A DNA stretch of 64,000 nt from Gemmatimonadota bacterium (GTDB taxonomy: Bacteria; JAAXHH01), in NCBI GenBank assembly GCA_026705925.1, contig JAPOZT010000029.1, positions 81,169 through 145,168 of the forward strand, written 5' to 3'. The position numbers and the translations under genes were made by a program. Shown piece after piece: positions 20,108 to 30,373 of the stretch (positions are counted from its first letter, which is position 1; every line of letters starts with the position of its first letter). The notes under the pieces were generated by a model. The model was given only the letters and a program-made list of their open reading frames with translations, was not told the DNA's origin and made no database searches.

Positions 20108-20494
20108 ATGGCTGAGAACACGTCCAAGTCCTTCGCGGCCCATGCGGAAGGCGCCGACTGGGTCAAGGGGCTGCGCCCCTATTTCGTATACCGCGACCTG
20201 GGCATGAAGTCCGCCACCGAAGGCCGGGTGATGGCTCACGTCATCCGGGCCGCCCAGTCCTGCGACGGCCCCATGGGTTATCATTCCCACGAACTCGAGT
20301 TCCAGATGAACTACCTGCTCAAGGGCTGGGCGCGCATCGACCTGGCGGACGTGGGCGAGATCGAGGTGACCGCGGGCGACGCGTGGTACCAGGCCCCCGG
20401 CGTCGCCCATGAACTCATGGAGTACTCCGACGATTTCGAAGTCATCGAGATCACCATACCGGGTGACTTCCCGACCATCGACGAAACGCGATAG
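20108..20494 (+). CDS. Cupin-domain protein
   Basis: GYHSHELEFQMNYLLKGWARIDLADVGEIEVTAGDAWYQAPGVAHELMEYSDDFEVIEI. Confidence 0.9.
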   Translation: MAENTSKSFAAHAEGADWVKGLRPYFVYRDLGMKSATEGRVMAHVIRAAQSCDGPMGYHSHELEFQMNYLLKGWARIDLADVGEIEVTAGDAWYQAPGVAHELMEYSDDFEVIEITIPGDFPTIDETR

Positions 20495-20502
20495 GGCCGG
20501 CC

Positions 20503-21408
20503 ATGAACGTGGGTTTCATCGGGCTGGGCAACATGGGCAATCCCATGGCCGCCAGTCTCCTGCGCGCCGGACACGCCTTGCGCGTCCACGACCTGGACGA
20601 GGATAAGGCCTCGAACCTGCTGGATGCCGGGGCTGGCTGGGCTTCGTCCCCTCGCGAGGCGGCCGTGGGCGCCGAGGCGGTCCTCACCTCGCTGCCCGGT
20701 CCCGCCGTGGTAGAGACGGTCGTCCTGGGCGAAGACGGCGTGTTCGAAGGGCTCGCACAAGGGACCGTCTATATCGACACGAGCACGGGTGAACCGGGTC
20801 TCGCCCGCCGGATCGCGGCAGAAGGCGCGGCGAAGGGTATCGACGTGCTCGACGCGCCCATTAGCGGTGGCGTATTCGGCGCCAGGGACGCTACCCTAAC
20901 CGTGTTCGTCGGCGGCCCGCAGGCGGTGTTCGACCGGTACGAACCTCTCTTGCGAGGCGTGGGCGAAACGGTCGTCCGCATGGGGAGTACCGGCAGCGGC
21001 GTCGCGACCAAGCTGGTGAACAATCTCATGATGTTCATCAACTTCATCGGCGCTTGCGAAGGGATGGCCATCGGCATTCAGGCCGGCATCGATCCGCGTA
21101 AGCTGATCGACGCCATCCGTCCGAGCATGGGCCAGAGCCGGATGATGGAGCGATGCCTGACCCGATTCCTGGACGACCAGTCACTGTATTCCGCCGTCGA
21201 CCTGGGGGTAAAGGATATGCACCTGGGCGTCGAGCTTGGCAGGTCGCACGGCGTCCCGTTGGAAATCGCCCCGATGGTCGAGGACCTCCTGAGGCGTTAC
21301 CAGGACCGGGGCAACGCCCAGGCCGACCTCCTCGAGTACATCGGAGACTACCTGAAGCGGGCGGGCGTCGCGGACGTCGCGGATGTCGACCCGTCCGGAA
21401 AACCATGA
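20503..21408 (+). CDS. NAD(P)-dependent oxidoreductase, 3-hydroxyisobutyrate dehydrogenase-like
   Basis: NVGFIGLGNMGNPMAASLLRAGHALRVHDLD; APISGGVFGARDATLTVFVGG; ATKLVNNLM. Confidence 0.93.
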   Translation: MNVGFIGLGNMGNPMAASLLRAGHALRVHDLDEDKASNLLDAGAGWASSPREAAVGAEAVLTSLPGPAVVETVVLGEDGVFEGLAQGTVYIDTSTGEPGLARRIAAEGAAKGIDVLDAPISGGVFGARDATLTVFVGGPQAVFDRYEPLLRGVGETVVRMGSTGSGVATKLVNNLMMFINFIGACEGMAIGIQAGIDPRKLIDAIRPSMGQSRMMERCLTRFLDDQSLYSAVDLGVKDMHLGVELGRSHGVPLEIAPMVEDLLRRYQDRGNAQADLLEYIGDYLKRAGVADVADVDPSGKP

Positions 21409-21420
21409 GGAAAACCATGC
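21397..21420 (+). repeat. 12-bp tandem duplication containing stop and start codons
   Basis: ggaaaaccatga ggaaaaccatgc (11/12 identical). Confidence 0.85.
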
Positions 21421-22004
21421 GCTGGAAAACACTTGTCATATTGACCGTATTCCTGGCACCGGGCGCCGTCATGCTGGGCGCCGTTGTATCAGAAGCCGCC
21501 GTACCGGACGCCGCCGCTGCGGCCGCCAGCCCGGCTTCGACGGCCGCGAGCACGGAAGCACATCCCGCAGCCGTACCGATCGCTGCCGCAGCCGACACCC
21601 CGCAGTCCGATTCCGGGCCGCTCGACATCCGGGGCGCCTGGAAACCGGAGACGTACCGGCTCAAATCCGGACCGGTCCACGAGGTGACCGGGCTGATCTC
21701 CTTCACCGAAAAGGACTGGTCGGTCCTCTTCTTCATCGTGACCGACGAGGGCCCGCGGAGGGGATCCGGCGAAGGGGGAACCTACACCCTGGAAGGGGAC
21801 AAGCTGACCTTCCGCCACCTGTACAACCTCTCCGGCGGCCACGCCGTCGACGGTTTCGAGGCCAGCGGGCTTTCGATGAGGGTAAGGCCGGCGGATACCG
21901 AAGACGCGCCCGCTGAACCCTGCACCATCACGATCGAGGAAGATCTCCTGACCATCTTCTTCCCCAGCGGAAACCAGATGACCTTCCGCCACAGTTCCCG
22001 TTGA
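21405..22004 (+). CDS. Secreted TIGR03067-like hypothetical protein
   Basis: Start ATG overlaps upstream stop (ATGA); signal peptide MRWKTLVILTVFLAPGAVMLGA; DIRGAWKPETYRLKSGP...; reading frame length 200 codons. Confidence 0.6.
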   Translation: MRKTMRWKTLVILTVFLAPGAVMLGAVVSEAAVPDAAAAAASPASTAASTEAHPAAVPIAAAADTPQSDSGPLDIRGAWKPETYRLKSGPVHEVTGLISFTEKDWSVLFFIVTDEGPRRGSGEGGTYTLEGDKLTFRHLYNLSGGHAVDGFEASGLSMRVRPADTEDAPAEPCTITIEEDLLTIFFPSGNQMTFRHSSR

Positions 22005-22157
22005 AGTGCGGACCGTCCCACGCCGGCGATCGAATCCTTCTGCCGTGCCGTTCCCTCTGCCGGGCCGTTCCACGATCCACGTCCCGGTCCCACGCCGGCC
22101 TTCCCTTGCAACCCGCGCTGACTTCGTGGATACACGCGCTAAAGGAACCGGAATCAG

Positions 22158-22187
22158 TTGACTTGAACAGGTGATTCGGCTTATCTT
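22158..22187 (+). promoter_or_regulatory. Candidate sigma70-type promoter for rpiA
   Basis: TTGACT-N18-TATCTT. Confidence 0.35.
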
Positions 22188-22231
22188 TGGACGCTGTCAA
22201 ATAGCCGGATCGAGACCCGGAAAACCAGTAC

Positions 22232-22942
22232 ATGTCATCCGAAGACCTGACCCGAGACATGAAGAGGACCGTCGGCATCGAGTCCGCCCGTATGGTCGGC
22301 GCGGGCGACGTGGTCGGGCTGGGCACCGGATCGACGGCGGAGTTCATGATCGAGGAACTGGGGCGCCGCGTGCGGGAGGAGCAACTGGACATCGTCGGCA
22401 TCCCCACGTCCTTCGACGCGTCGGTGCTGGCCCGCGGGAACGGCATCCCGGTCGGCACGCTGGACGACGTGGACCGGGTCGACATCGCCGTGGACGGCGC
22501 GGACGAGGTCGATCCCGCGATGAACCTGATCAAGGGCCGGGGCGCCGCCCACCTGCGCGAGAAGATCGTGGACGGCATTGCCGAACGGTTCATCGTCATC
22601 GTGGACGAATCGAAACTGGTCGATCGGCTGGGTACGAAAAGCCCCGTGCCGCTGGAAGTCCTGCCCATGGCCGTTCAGCCCGTCATGCGCGCCGTCGAAG
22701 CACTGGGCGGAGAACCCTTGCTCCGGATGGCGGTCCACAAGGACGGGCCGGTCATCACGGACCAGGGGAACATGGTGGTGGACGCCCGTTTCGACGGGAT
22801 CGACGACCCCTGTGAGATGGAGCGCGCGCTCAACAACGTACCCGGCATCCTGGAGAACGGCCTCTTCGTCGGACTGGCGACCGAGGTCCTCGTCGGGAGG
22901 ATTACCGGCGAGGGCCGGATCGAGGTGGAAAGACGAACCTGA
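22232..22942 (+). CDS. rpiA: Ribose-5-phosphate isomerase A
   Basis: [53 protein letters not shown]. Confidence 0.95.
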   Translation: MSSEDLTRDMKRTVGIESARMVGAGDVVGLGTGSTAEFMIEELGRRVREEQLDIVGIPTSFDASVLARGNGIPVGTLDDVDRVDIAVDGADEVDPAMNLIKGRGAAHLREKIVDGIAERFIVIVDESKLVDRLGTKSPVPLEVLPMAVQPVMRAVEALGGEPLLRMAVHKDGPVITDQGNMVVDARFDGIDDPCEMERALNNVPGILENGLFVGLATEVLVGRITGEGRIEVERRT

Positions 22943-23035
22943 AACCCCGGGCCGACCGGCGCGGTTCGAAAATCGACCGGCGCGGTCCGACGTCCATTCG
23001 GTACCATAGCGGCGCGCACCCATCTGAGTGAATAA

Positions 23036-25003
23036 ATGAACGATATCGGATACTTCAGCCTCCTGCTCGCCTTCATGACGGCGGCCTACGGCGGCGTGAC
23101 CAGCGTGGTCGGCGCCCGGGCGCGGAACCCGCAGATGATCGCCAGCGGGGCCCACGGCGTCCTCGCCACCTTCGGCCTGCTGACCCTGTCGTCCATCGTG
23201 CTGATATACCACCTGTACACGGGCAACTTCCAGGTGGAGTACGTCGCCTCCTACACCAGCAGCACCCTGCCCGAGTTCTACCGCGTCACCGCGATGTGGG
23301 CCGGTCAGAAGGGCTCCCTGCTCCTGTGGGTATGGACTCTGGCCCTCTTCGCGCTGGTGGTGCACCTGACGAACCGGGATCGGAACCAGACGCTGATCCC
23401 CTACGTACACGCGGTGATGATGTCGGTGGTCCTGTTCTTCATCGCCCTGCTCATCTTCATGGCCGATCCCTTCGAGCTGCTTCCCTTCGTGCCCGCCGAG
23501 GGCCGCGGCCTGAACCCGGTGTTGCAGATGCCGCTCATGATCATCCACCCGCCCATCCTCTACCAGGGCTACGTGGGGACCGTGGTCCCCTTTGCCTTCG
23601 CCATAGCCGCGTTAATCACGGGGGAACTGGGCGACACGTGGATCCGGACGATCCGCAGATGGACCCTCTACGCCTGGTTCTTCCTCGGTTTCGGCCTGAT
23701 GCTGGGCGGCCGGTGGGCCTACGTCGAGCTGGGATGGGGCGGTTACTGGGCCTGGGACCCGGTGGAGAACGCGGCGCTCATGCCCTGGCTGACCATCACG
23801 GCCTTTCTCCATTCCGTGATGATCCAGGAGAAGAAGGGCATGCTGAAGATCTGGAACTTCATCCTGATCATCCTGACCTTCGGCCTGGTCTACTTCGGCA
23901 CCTTTCTAACGCGAAGCGGGGTCGTCTCATCGGTGCATTCCTTCACCACTTCGGGCATCGGCCCCATGTTCCTGGGTTTCGTCATCGTCTCGATGGTGTT
24001 GTCCTTCGGACTCCTGATCAGCCGGCGCAACGCCCTGAAGGCCCGCAGCGAACTCGACTCCTTCGTCTCGCGGGAAAGCAGCTTCCTGCTGAACAACCTG
24101 GCCCTCGTCGGCGTGTGCTTCGCCATCCTGTGGGGCACCATATTCCCCGTGCTTTCCGAGGCGGTCAGCGGGGAGAAGATCACGGTGAGCGCGCCGTACT
24201 TCAACCAGATCAACGTGCCCCTGGGCCTCTTCCTGCTCTTCCTCACGGGCGCGGGTCCGCTCTTCGCCTGGCGCAAGACGTCCGTGCAGAGCCTGAAGCG
24301 GCATTTCTCCATACCCATCGCCTGCTTCCTCGCCGCGGCCGCCATCCTGCTCGCCTTCGGCATCCGGCACGTCTACGCCGTGCTTTCCTTCAGCATGTGC
24401 GCCTTCGTGGTCGGCGCCATCGGTCTGGAGTTCTACCGCGGCGCCCGCGCGCGCCGGTCGACGAACGAAGAATCCTGGCCCGCGGCCTTCTACCGCCTGG
24501 TCATGAGCTACAAGCGCCGGTACGGCGGTTACGTCGTCCACATCGCCATCGTGCTCCTCTTCGTGGGCTTCACGGGAAAGGCGTTCGACCGGGAGGAAAA
24601 CTTCGCGGTCCGGGAGGGCGAGTCCTTCCAGATCAAGAACTACACGCTGGACTTCGATTCCCTCACCGAGACCAACATGGGCGAGTACGTGTCCTACGCC
24701 GGCCTGCTCCGCCTTTCCGTGGACGGCGAGCCCGTTGTGATGATGGCCCCGGAGAAGCGACTCTACCCCATTCAGGACCAGGTGACTTCGGAAGTTTCCA
24801 TCTGGTCGACGGTGAATGAGGACCTGTACGTGGTCCTGGCTGAACTGAACGAAACGCTTGACGTAGCTACATTTAAGGTCTACATTAATCCATTAGTAAA
24901 CTGGGTCTGGGTCGGTACGGCGCTGCTCATGCTGGGAACGATCATCCTGTTCCTGCCGGATCGATTCGGAAGGAAACCAGGCGCACGCGAGCGGTCCGCA
25001 TAA
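23036..25003 (+). CDS. CcmF-like cytochrome c-type biogenesis protein
   Basis: Multi-TM; WWD-type motif WGGYWAWDPVENAALMPWLTITAFLHSVM; MWAGQKGSLLLWVW; C-terminal soluble domain. Confidence 0.92.
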   Translation: MNDIGYFSLLLAFMTAAYGGVTSVVGARARNPQMIASGAHGVLATFGLLTLSSIVLIYHLYTGNFQVEYVASYTSSTLPEFYRVTAMWAGQKGSLLLWVWTLALFALVVHLTNRDRNQTLIPYVHAVMMSVVLFFIALLIFMADPFELLPFVPAEGRGLNPVLQMPLMIIHPPILYQGYVGTVVPFAFAIAALITGELGDTWIRTIRRWTLYAWFFLGFGLMLGGRWAYVELGWGGYWAWDPVENAALMPWLTITAFLHSVMIQEKKGMLKIWNFILIILTFGLVYFGTFLTRSGVVSSVHSFTTSGIGPMFLGFVIVSMVLSFGLLISRRNALKARSELDSFVSRESSFLLNNLALVGVCFAILWGTIFPVLSEAVSGEKITVSAPYFNQINVPLGLFLLFLTGAGPLFAWRKTSVQSLKRHFSIPIACFLAAAAILLAFGIRHVYAVLSFSMCAFVVGAIGLEFYRGARARRSTNEESWPAAFYRLVMSYKRRYGGYVVHIAIVLLFVGFTGKAFDREENFAVREGESFQIKNYTLDFDSLTETNMGEYVSYAGLLRLSVDGEPVVMMAPEKRLYPIQDQVTSEVSIWSTVNEDLYVVLAELNETLDVATFKVYINPLVNWVWVGTALLMLGTIILFLPDRFGRKPGARERSA

Positions 25004-25445
25004 CCGCGTCGCAGTTTAAAGTACGACAACCCGGATGATGCACCGGAAACCGCATATTGTACGACCTTATTGGGTAACTCGATAAGCAGGTTGGGGGCGC
25101 TCCTTAAGGAAGAACGGGCGCATTGGAACACGGATTTCACAAGCAATACGCATGACCGACACCGTTCCTGGCGAACAGGTGGAATCAGATTCAGTTCTAC
25201 TTCAGATTTAACTTTGCTGAATTATGTACGCACGCTCCCGGCGCCGGATGGCGAAGGAACTTTCTTCAGCGGAAAACACGGCAAACGCTTGACGGCATAT
25301 CTTCGGGAATATGCGCATAAACGCCCCTTCGGCGGAACGGTTCGAGAAACACGGGTGCCTTCCCTTCCTCGCCCGTAAGCAAGACGCCCCTGCCGGCGAA
25401 AGCCGACCCGGTCACCATCCGGTCCGGCGGCCAGCTTATCGACAT

Positions 25446-25520
25446 TAATCCCGGGCTCGACGCCACTGCTCGAGGCCACGGCGCTCGATGCAACTGCGCT
25501 TGACGCCACGGCGCTCGATG
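25446..25520. repeat. About 15-bp degenerate tandem repeat upstream of rny
   Basis: ctcgacgccactg ctcgaggccacggcg ctcgatgcaactgcg cttgacgccacggcg ctcgatgccact. Confidence 0.75.
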
Positions 25521-25560
25521 CCACTAAAGGGATAAGCTGCTCTATCGCGGGGGGTGTTGT

Positions 25561-27240
25561 ATGGAATTCCCATTGGAAAACCTGAACGGGTTATTGCTGC
25601 CCCTGGCCGCGCTGACCGTGTTTTCCGGTCTCGTCGGACTGGTCATCGGCATGCTCTGGCGGCGCAATAAAGCCGGCGAAATGGAGGAGAAGGCCCAGAA
25701 GCGCGCCCAGCGTCTTTTCAAGGAAATGGAAGTGCAGCGCCGGGCGGAGATGCTGGAGGAAAAGCGAAAATGGCACGACGCCCGGGAGGCCCAGGAGGAG
25801 GAGATCAACAGAAGGCAGTCCGCCCTGGTGAGCCAGGAGCAGGATATGATGGACCGGGAGAAGGAGTGCGAGCAGCGGTATGACAACCTGAAGGACCGCG
25901 AAGATCAGACCAGCCAGCGGGAAGACGAACTGGAGAAGACGGAAGAGCGGCTGAACGCGCAGGAAGTCCGCCTGAAGGAGTCGGCCTCGGAATACCGCAA
26001 CCGGCTGGAATCCCTGGCCCGGCTGACCTCCGAGGAAGCCAAGCAGCAGCTCCACGGCGAACTCATCCGCGACGTGAAACAGGAAGCCGAGCACCAGGTA
26101 AGGGACATACTGAAAACCGCGCAGACGAATGCCAACCGGGAAGCGAGACATATTGTCACGCTGGCGATCAGCCGGTGCGCGGTGGATCAGTCCACGCAGA
26201 CCAGCGTCGCGGTGGTTCCCCTGCCCAACGACCAGATAAAGGCTCGTATCATCGGAAAAGACGGCCGCAACATACGGACTTTCGAGGCGGCCAGCGAAGT
26301 CAAGGTAATGGTGGACGATACGCCTGAAGCCGTGGTCATCTCCTGTTTCGATCCCATTCGCCGGGAAATCGCCCGGACGGCCATGGCGGACCTCGTATCC
26401 AACGGAAAGATCACCCAGAGCCGCATAGAGGAAATCATCGGGCGGGCCCAGGAACAGATCGACAGCCGCCTGCTTTCGGAAGGACAACAGGCCGTCAACG
26501 AGCTCAAACTGAAATCGATGCATCCCGAGATGATGAAACTGGTCGGCCGGCTGCGGTTCCGGTCCAGTTACGGCCAGAATGCCCTGGATCACTCGAAGGA
26601 GGTGGCGTTCCTCACCGGGATGATGGCCGTCGAGATCGGCCTGGACGAGATACTCGCCCGGCGCTGCGGACTCCTGCATGACGTCGGCAAGGCCCTGGAC
26701 CACGAGATGGAAGGGTCCCACCCGGAAATCGGCCTGGCCTTCGCGGAAAAGTACGGCGAACCCGAGGAAGTCAAGAACGCCATCATCGCCCATCACAATG
26801 ACGAGAACGAGGAAATCACCTCGCCGATCACCTTCCTGGTCGCCGCGGCGGACGCCATTTCAGGCGCCCGGCCCGGCGCCCGCAGGAATGATCCCGAAGA
26901 CTATGTCCGCAGAGTGGTGGAACTGGAGGAACTCGCCCGTTCCTTCGACGGGGTGGCCGACGCCTACGCCATCAACGCCGGCCGCGAGATCCGGGTCATG
27001 GTCCGTCCGGACCAGGTGGACGACGACCGGACGCACACGCTGGCTTCCGAGATCTCCCAGAAGATCCGCAACGACCTGACCTATCCCGGGCACATCAAGG
27101 TGACCGTCATCCGGGAGAAGATCGCCCACAGGATGACGAACAAGCGGGACGACCAGCAGCACGGCGGACGTCGAAGGTCGTACGGACGAAACCGGAACCG
27201 GCGACATGCTGCGGCGTCCAGCGGACAGGCGGCGGGATAA
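25561..27240 (+). CDS. rny: Ribonuclease Y
   Basis: N-term TM, long coiled coil, KH domain IKARIIGKDGRNIRTFEAASEV, HD domain RRCGLLHDVGKALDHEMEGSH. Confidence 0.96.
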   Translation: MEFPLENLNGLLLPLAALTVFSGLVGLVIGMLWRRNKAGEMEEKAQKRAQRLFKEMEVQRRAEMLEEKRKWHDAREAQEEEINRRQSALVSQEQDMMDREKECEQRYDNLKDREDQTSQREDELEKTEERLNAQEVRLKESASEYRNRLESLARLTSEEAKQQLHGELIRDVKQEAEHQVRDILKTAQTNANREARHIVTLAISRCAVDQSTQTSVAVVPLPNDQIKARIIGKDGRNIRTFEAASEVKVMVDDTPEAVVISCFDPIRREIARTAMADLVSNGKITQSRIEEIIGRAQEQIDSRLLSEGQQAVNELKLKSMHPEMMKLVGRLRFRSSYGQNALDHSKEVAFLTGMMAVEIGLDEILARRCGLLHDVGKALDHEMEGSHPEIGLAFAEKYGEPEEVKNAIIAHHNDENEEITSPITFLVAAADAISGARPGARRNDPEDYVRRVVELEELARSFDGVADAYAINAGREIRVMVRPDQVDDDRTHTLASEISQKIRNDLTYPGHIKVTVIREKIAHRMTNKRDDQQHGGRRRSYGRNRNRRHAAASSGQAAG

Positions 27241-27262
27241 CCACGCCGCGCAGCGGATTCCC

Positions 27263-28411
27263 GTGTCTCTTACCGAAGAAATCAAGGCGCATGCCGCGTC
27301 GCTCGGATTCGATCTTGCCGGCGTAACGACGGCCGACCCACCCCGCCACGGGGACTACTACGCCGAATGGATCGAGCAGGGGCTGGCCGGCGAGATGGCC
27401 TACCTGGAACGCCAGATCGAGAAACGCCAGGATCCACGGAAAATCCTGCAGAACGCCCGGTCCCTCGTTGTGGTCGCCATGAATTACCGGTGTCCGGACC
27501 CGGATCCAGTCTCAGAAAACACTCCTCGCGGCAAAATCGCCCGGTACGCCCGGGGCGACGATTACCATGACGTGATGAAAGAGAAGTTGCTGGCGCTACT
27601 TCGATTCGTGCAGGACCGGGCCGGCCGACCCGTGGAAGGGAAGGTGTACGTGGACACGGGGCCCGTGCTGGAACGGGAGTTCGCCGTTCGCGCCGGCCTG
27701 GGGTGGTTCGGGAAGCACACCAACCTCATCCACAAACGCGTGGGTTCGTGGCTGTTGATCGGGGAGATCCTCCTCGACATCGATCTGGACCCGGACGGGC
27801 CCGAGGCCGATCACTGCGGCACGTGTACCCTATGCCTCGAAGCCTGTCCCACGGACGCCATCATCGAACCCTACGTGGTCGATTCGCGCCGCTGCATTTC
27901 CTACCACACCATTGAACTGAAGGGCGCCATTCCCCTGGAATACCGCGCGGCGATGGGAGACCGCGTATTCGGGTGCGACGACTGCCAGGATGTCTGTCCC
28001 TGGAACCGCCGCGCGCCCGAAACCGGCCATCCGGCCTTCGCTGCCCGTCCCTGGAACGAAACGCCGGACCTCATCGAAATGCTGGGGTTGACGCCCGAGG
28101 CGTTCAGGACCCGGTTCAAGGGCAGTCCCGTCAAACGTACGAAGCGGCGCGGCCTGCTGCGGAACGCCGCCGTAGCCCTGGGCAACACTAAGGACCCCGG
28201 GGTGGTACCCGCCCTCACCGATTCGCTGGGCGACGACGAGCCGCTGGTACGGGGCCATGCGGCCTGGGCGCTGGGAAACGTCGGCGGCGCCAGGGCGCTG
28301 GCGGAACTGGAGAAAGCGCGGAAGACCGAGGAAGATCCGTGGGTGGTCGAGGAAATTGACCGGGCGCTCGCCGAATGCGCAAAGTCATCACGCGCCATGA
28401 ACGCGTCCTGA
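27263..28411 (+). CDS. queG: Epoxyqueuosine reductase
   Basis: CGTCTLCLEACPTDAI and CDDCQDVCPWNRR 4Fe-4S motifs; C-terminal HEAT-like repeats; GTG start inferred at 27263. Confidence 0.94.
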   Translation: MSLTEEIKAHAASLGFDLAGVTTADPPRHGDYYAEWIEQGLAGEMAYLERQIEKRQDPRKILQNARSLVVVAMNYRCPDPDPVSENTPRGKIARYARGDDYHDVMKEKLLALLRFVQDRAGRPVEGKVYVDTGPVLEREFAVRAGLGWFGKHTNLIHKRVGSWLLIGEILLDIDLDPDGPEADHCGTCTLCLEACPTDAIIEPYVVDSRRCISYHTIELKGAIPLEYRAAMGDRVFGCDDCQDVCPWNRRAPETGHPAFAARPWNETPDLIEMLGLTPEAFRTRFKGSPVKRTKRRGLLRNAAVALGNTKDPGVVPALTDSLGDDEPLVRGHAAWALGNVGGARALAELEKARKTEEDPWVVEEIDRALAECAKSSRAMNAS

Positions 28412-28433
28412 ACGCGCCGTGAACGCGTCCTGA
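28397..28433 (+). repeat. 11-bp tandem repeat spanning the queG stop codon, TGA in successive frames
   Basis: tgaacgcgtcc tgaacgcgccg tgaacgcgtcc tgac; TGA at 28398, 28409 (queG stop), 28420, 28431. Confidence 0.9.
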
Positions 28434-28567
28434 CGAAACACTCTTTTTTCTAAAAGCCCTTGCCTACCCGAAGGTTGGCCATATATTTCAGGTGGCTTTG
28501 GAGGCAGTTGCCGGACGGTGGATCGATTTCCGGCGGCTTCATCGGTATCTGAATCGCAGGCACGGAT

Positions 28568-30304
28568 ATGATTAGACACCTCCCGCTCATAGGCCTCGTG
28601 ATCCTCGTCGGTTGCGCCGCCCCCCGGACCCTTGAACCGGGCTCGCACACCACGCCCCAGACCGGGACGGCGGATACCGCCGGGAATACCGTCGCGGTGG
28701 AAGAAATGCCCGATCCGGATCTTACCCTCGATCACGTCACCGCGGCCAATTCCCTGGCGCTGCGGGACCCGGACAGCCTACTCGCCGACGCCAGGCTGCG
28801 CTATGACGCGGCCCTCTCGGCGCTGGAGCGATCCGACACCACGGCCGCGCGCGCCGCGGTCGATGAAGTGCTTGAACTCCTCGTCCTGCTGAGTGATGAC
28901 CAGAAGCACGCGGCCACCCCCGAGCAGGCCGAACTCCTCAGGAAGCTCGGACCACTGGTGGACCGGATCCAGAACAGGCGCCACGCCGCCGCCGAAGTCC
29001 GGGGTTCGATCCCCAGGGTACTCAACCGACGCGTCCAGCAACAGATCAATCTGTTTCTCAAAGACCGAAGCCTGGACATACTCAAGACCGCGTACCAGCG
29101 GTCCGGGCGCTACACCCCGATGATCCGCGAAGAACTGGCCGCCCGGGGAATGCCGCCGGAGCTTCAATGGCTTCCCATCGTCGAAAGCGGCTTCAAGCCC
29201 AGGGCGTTCTCGTGGGCGGCCGCCGCGGGCATGTGGCAGTTCATCCACGACACGGGAAAACGGTACGGACTCCAGCGGTCCGGCTGGGTAGACGACCGCT
29301 TCGATCCCATCAAGGCCACCCCGGCGGCTCTCGCCTACCTGGGGGACCTGTACACCATGTTCGACGACTGGTTTCTCGCCATGGCGGCATACAACTGTGG
29401 TGAAAACCGGGTGCTCCGCGAAATCAACCGGACGGGGAACCGGGATTACTGGAAAATGCGGCTGCCCAGGGAGACCCGGAACTATGTACCCAAGTTCCTC
29501 GCGGTGCTGCACATCATCGAGAATGCGGAGAAATACGGCGTCGAATTGCCGGACACCCACGACCCCCATCTCTTCGAAGAGGTGCGTATCGACAAGTCGG
29601 TCGCGTTGCAGCATGTCGCCGATCTGCTCGCCATGCCGCAGGACGATCTCAAGGCATTGAATACCGACATCCGGTATGGCGTGACGCCGCCCACCGGGTT
29701 TTCATTGCGCGTGCCCCTGGGTGCGGGTTCGACCCTTCTCGGCAGTCTCGACGAGCTTCCCGAGTCGAATTTCAAGCCACCTCCCGAGGTTCGAAGGTAC
29801 CGCGTGCGGCGGGGTGATACCCTGGGCCACATCGCCCGCAGATTCCGGACCTCGGTCAGCAGACTCCGGAGCCTGAACCGGATCCGGGGCAGCCTGATCC
29901 GCGTAGGCCAGCTCCTCCGCGTACCCGGAAGGAACTACGGTGGACAGCAGTGGGCAGGGCAGACGGCTTCGTACGGTACACCGAAAGACGCCGCTACACA
30001 CACCGTGCGGCGCGGCGACTCGCTGACCCGCATCGCCCGGTATTACGGGACATCCGTCGTCGCGCTGAAACTGGCCAACGGGTTGCGTGGAGACATCATC
30101 CATCCCGGCCAGGTGCTTCGCCTTTCCGGAAACGGAAGCGGTAGCGGAACAAGCGGCGCGGTGACCTACAACATCCGGTCGGGAGATACGCTGGCGCGGA
30201 TTGCCCGGGCCTTCAAGGTTACCCTCGCGGCTCTCATGCAAGCCAACCCCGATGTGCAGGCCAGGCGGCTGCAAATCGGTCAACGGATCATCATTCCCGG
30301 CTGA
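28568..30304 (+). CDS. Membrane-bound lytic murein transglycosylase D-like, SLT domain plus LysM repeats
   Basis: Lipobox-like N-term LVGCAAP; GMPPELQWLPIVESGFKPRAFSWAAAAGMWQFI; repeated LysM segments YRVRRGDTLGHIARRF, HTVRRGDSLTRIARYY, YNIRSGDTLARIARAF. Confidence 0.93.
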   Translation: MIRHLPLIGLVILVGCAAPRTLEPGSHTTPQTGTADTAGNTVAVEEMPDPDLTLDHVTAANSLALRDPDSLLADARLRYDAALSALERSDTTAARAAVDEVLELLVLLSDDQKHAATPEQAELLRKLGPLVDRIQNRRHAAAEVRGSIPRVLNRRVQQQINLFLKDRSLDILKTAYQRSGRYTPMIREELAARGMPPELQWLPIVESGFKPRAFSWAAAAGMWQFIHDTGKRYGLQRSGWVDDRFDPIKATPAALAYLGDLYTMFDDWFLAMAAYNCGENRVLREINRTGNRDYWKMRLPRETRNYVPKFLAVLHIIENAEKYGVELPDTHDPHLFEEVRIDKSVALQHVADLLAMPQDDLKALNTDIRYGVTPPTGFSLRVPLGAGSTLLGSLDELPESNFKPPPEVRRYRVRRGDTLGHIARRFRTSVSRLRSLNRIRGSLIRVGQLLRVPGRNYGGQQWAGQTASYGTPKDAATHTVRRGDSLTRIARYYGTSVVALKLANGLRGDIIHPGQVLRLSGNGSGSGTSGAVTYNIRSGDTLARIARAFKVTLAALMQANPDVQARRLQIGQRIIIPG

Positions 30305-30373
30305 CGGCGCGTTTCGGCGGCCGTACGAATCAGGGACCCGGATCACGCGGAATCGAAAGAGGAGCAAGCGTAC

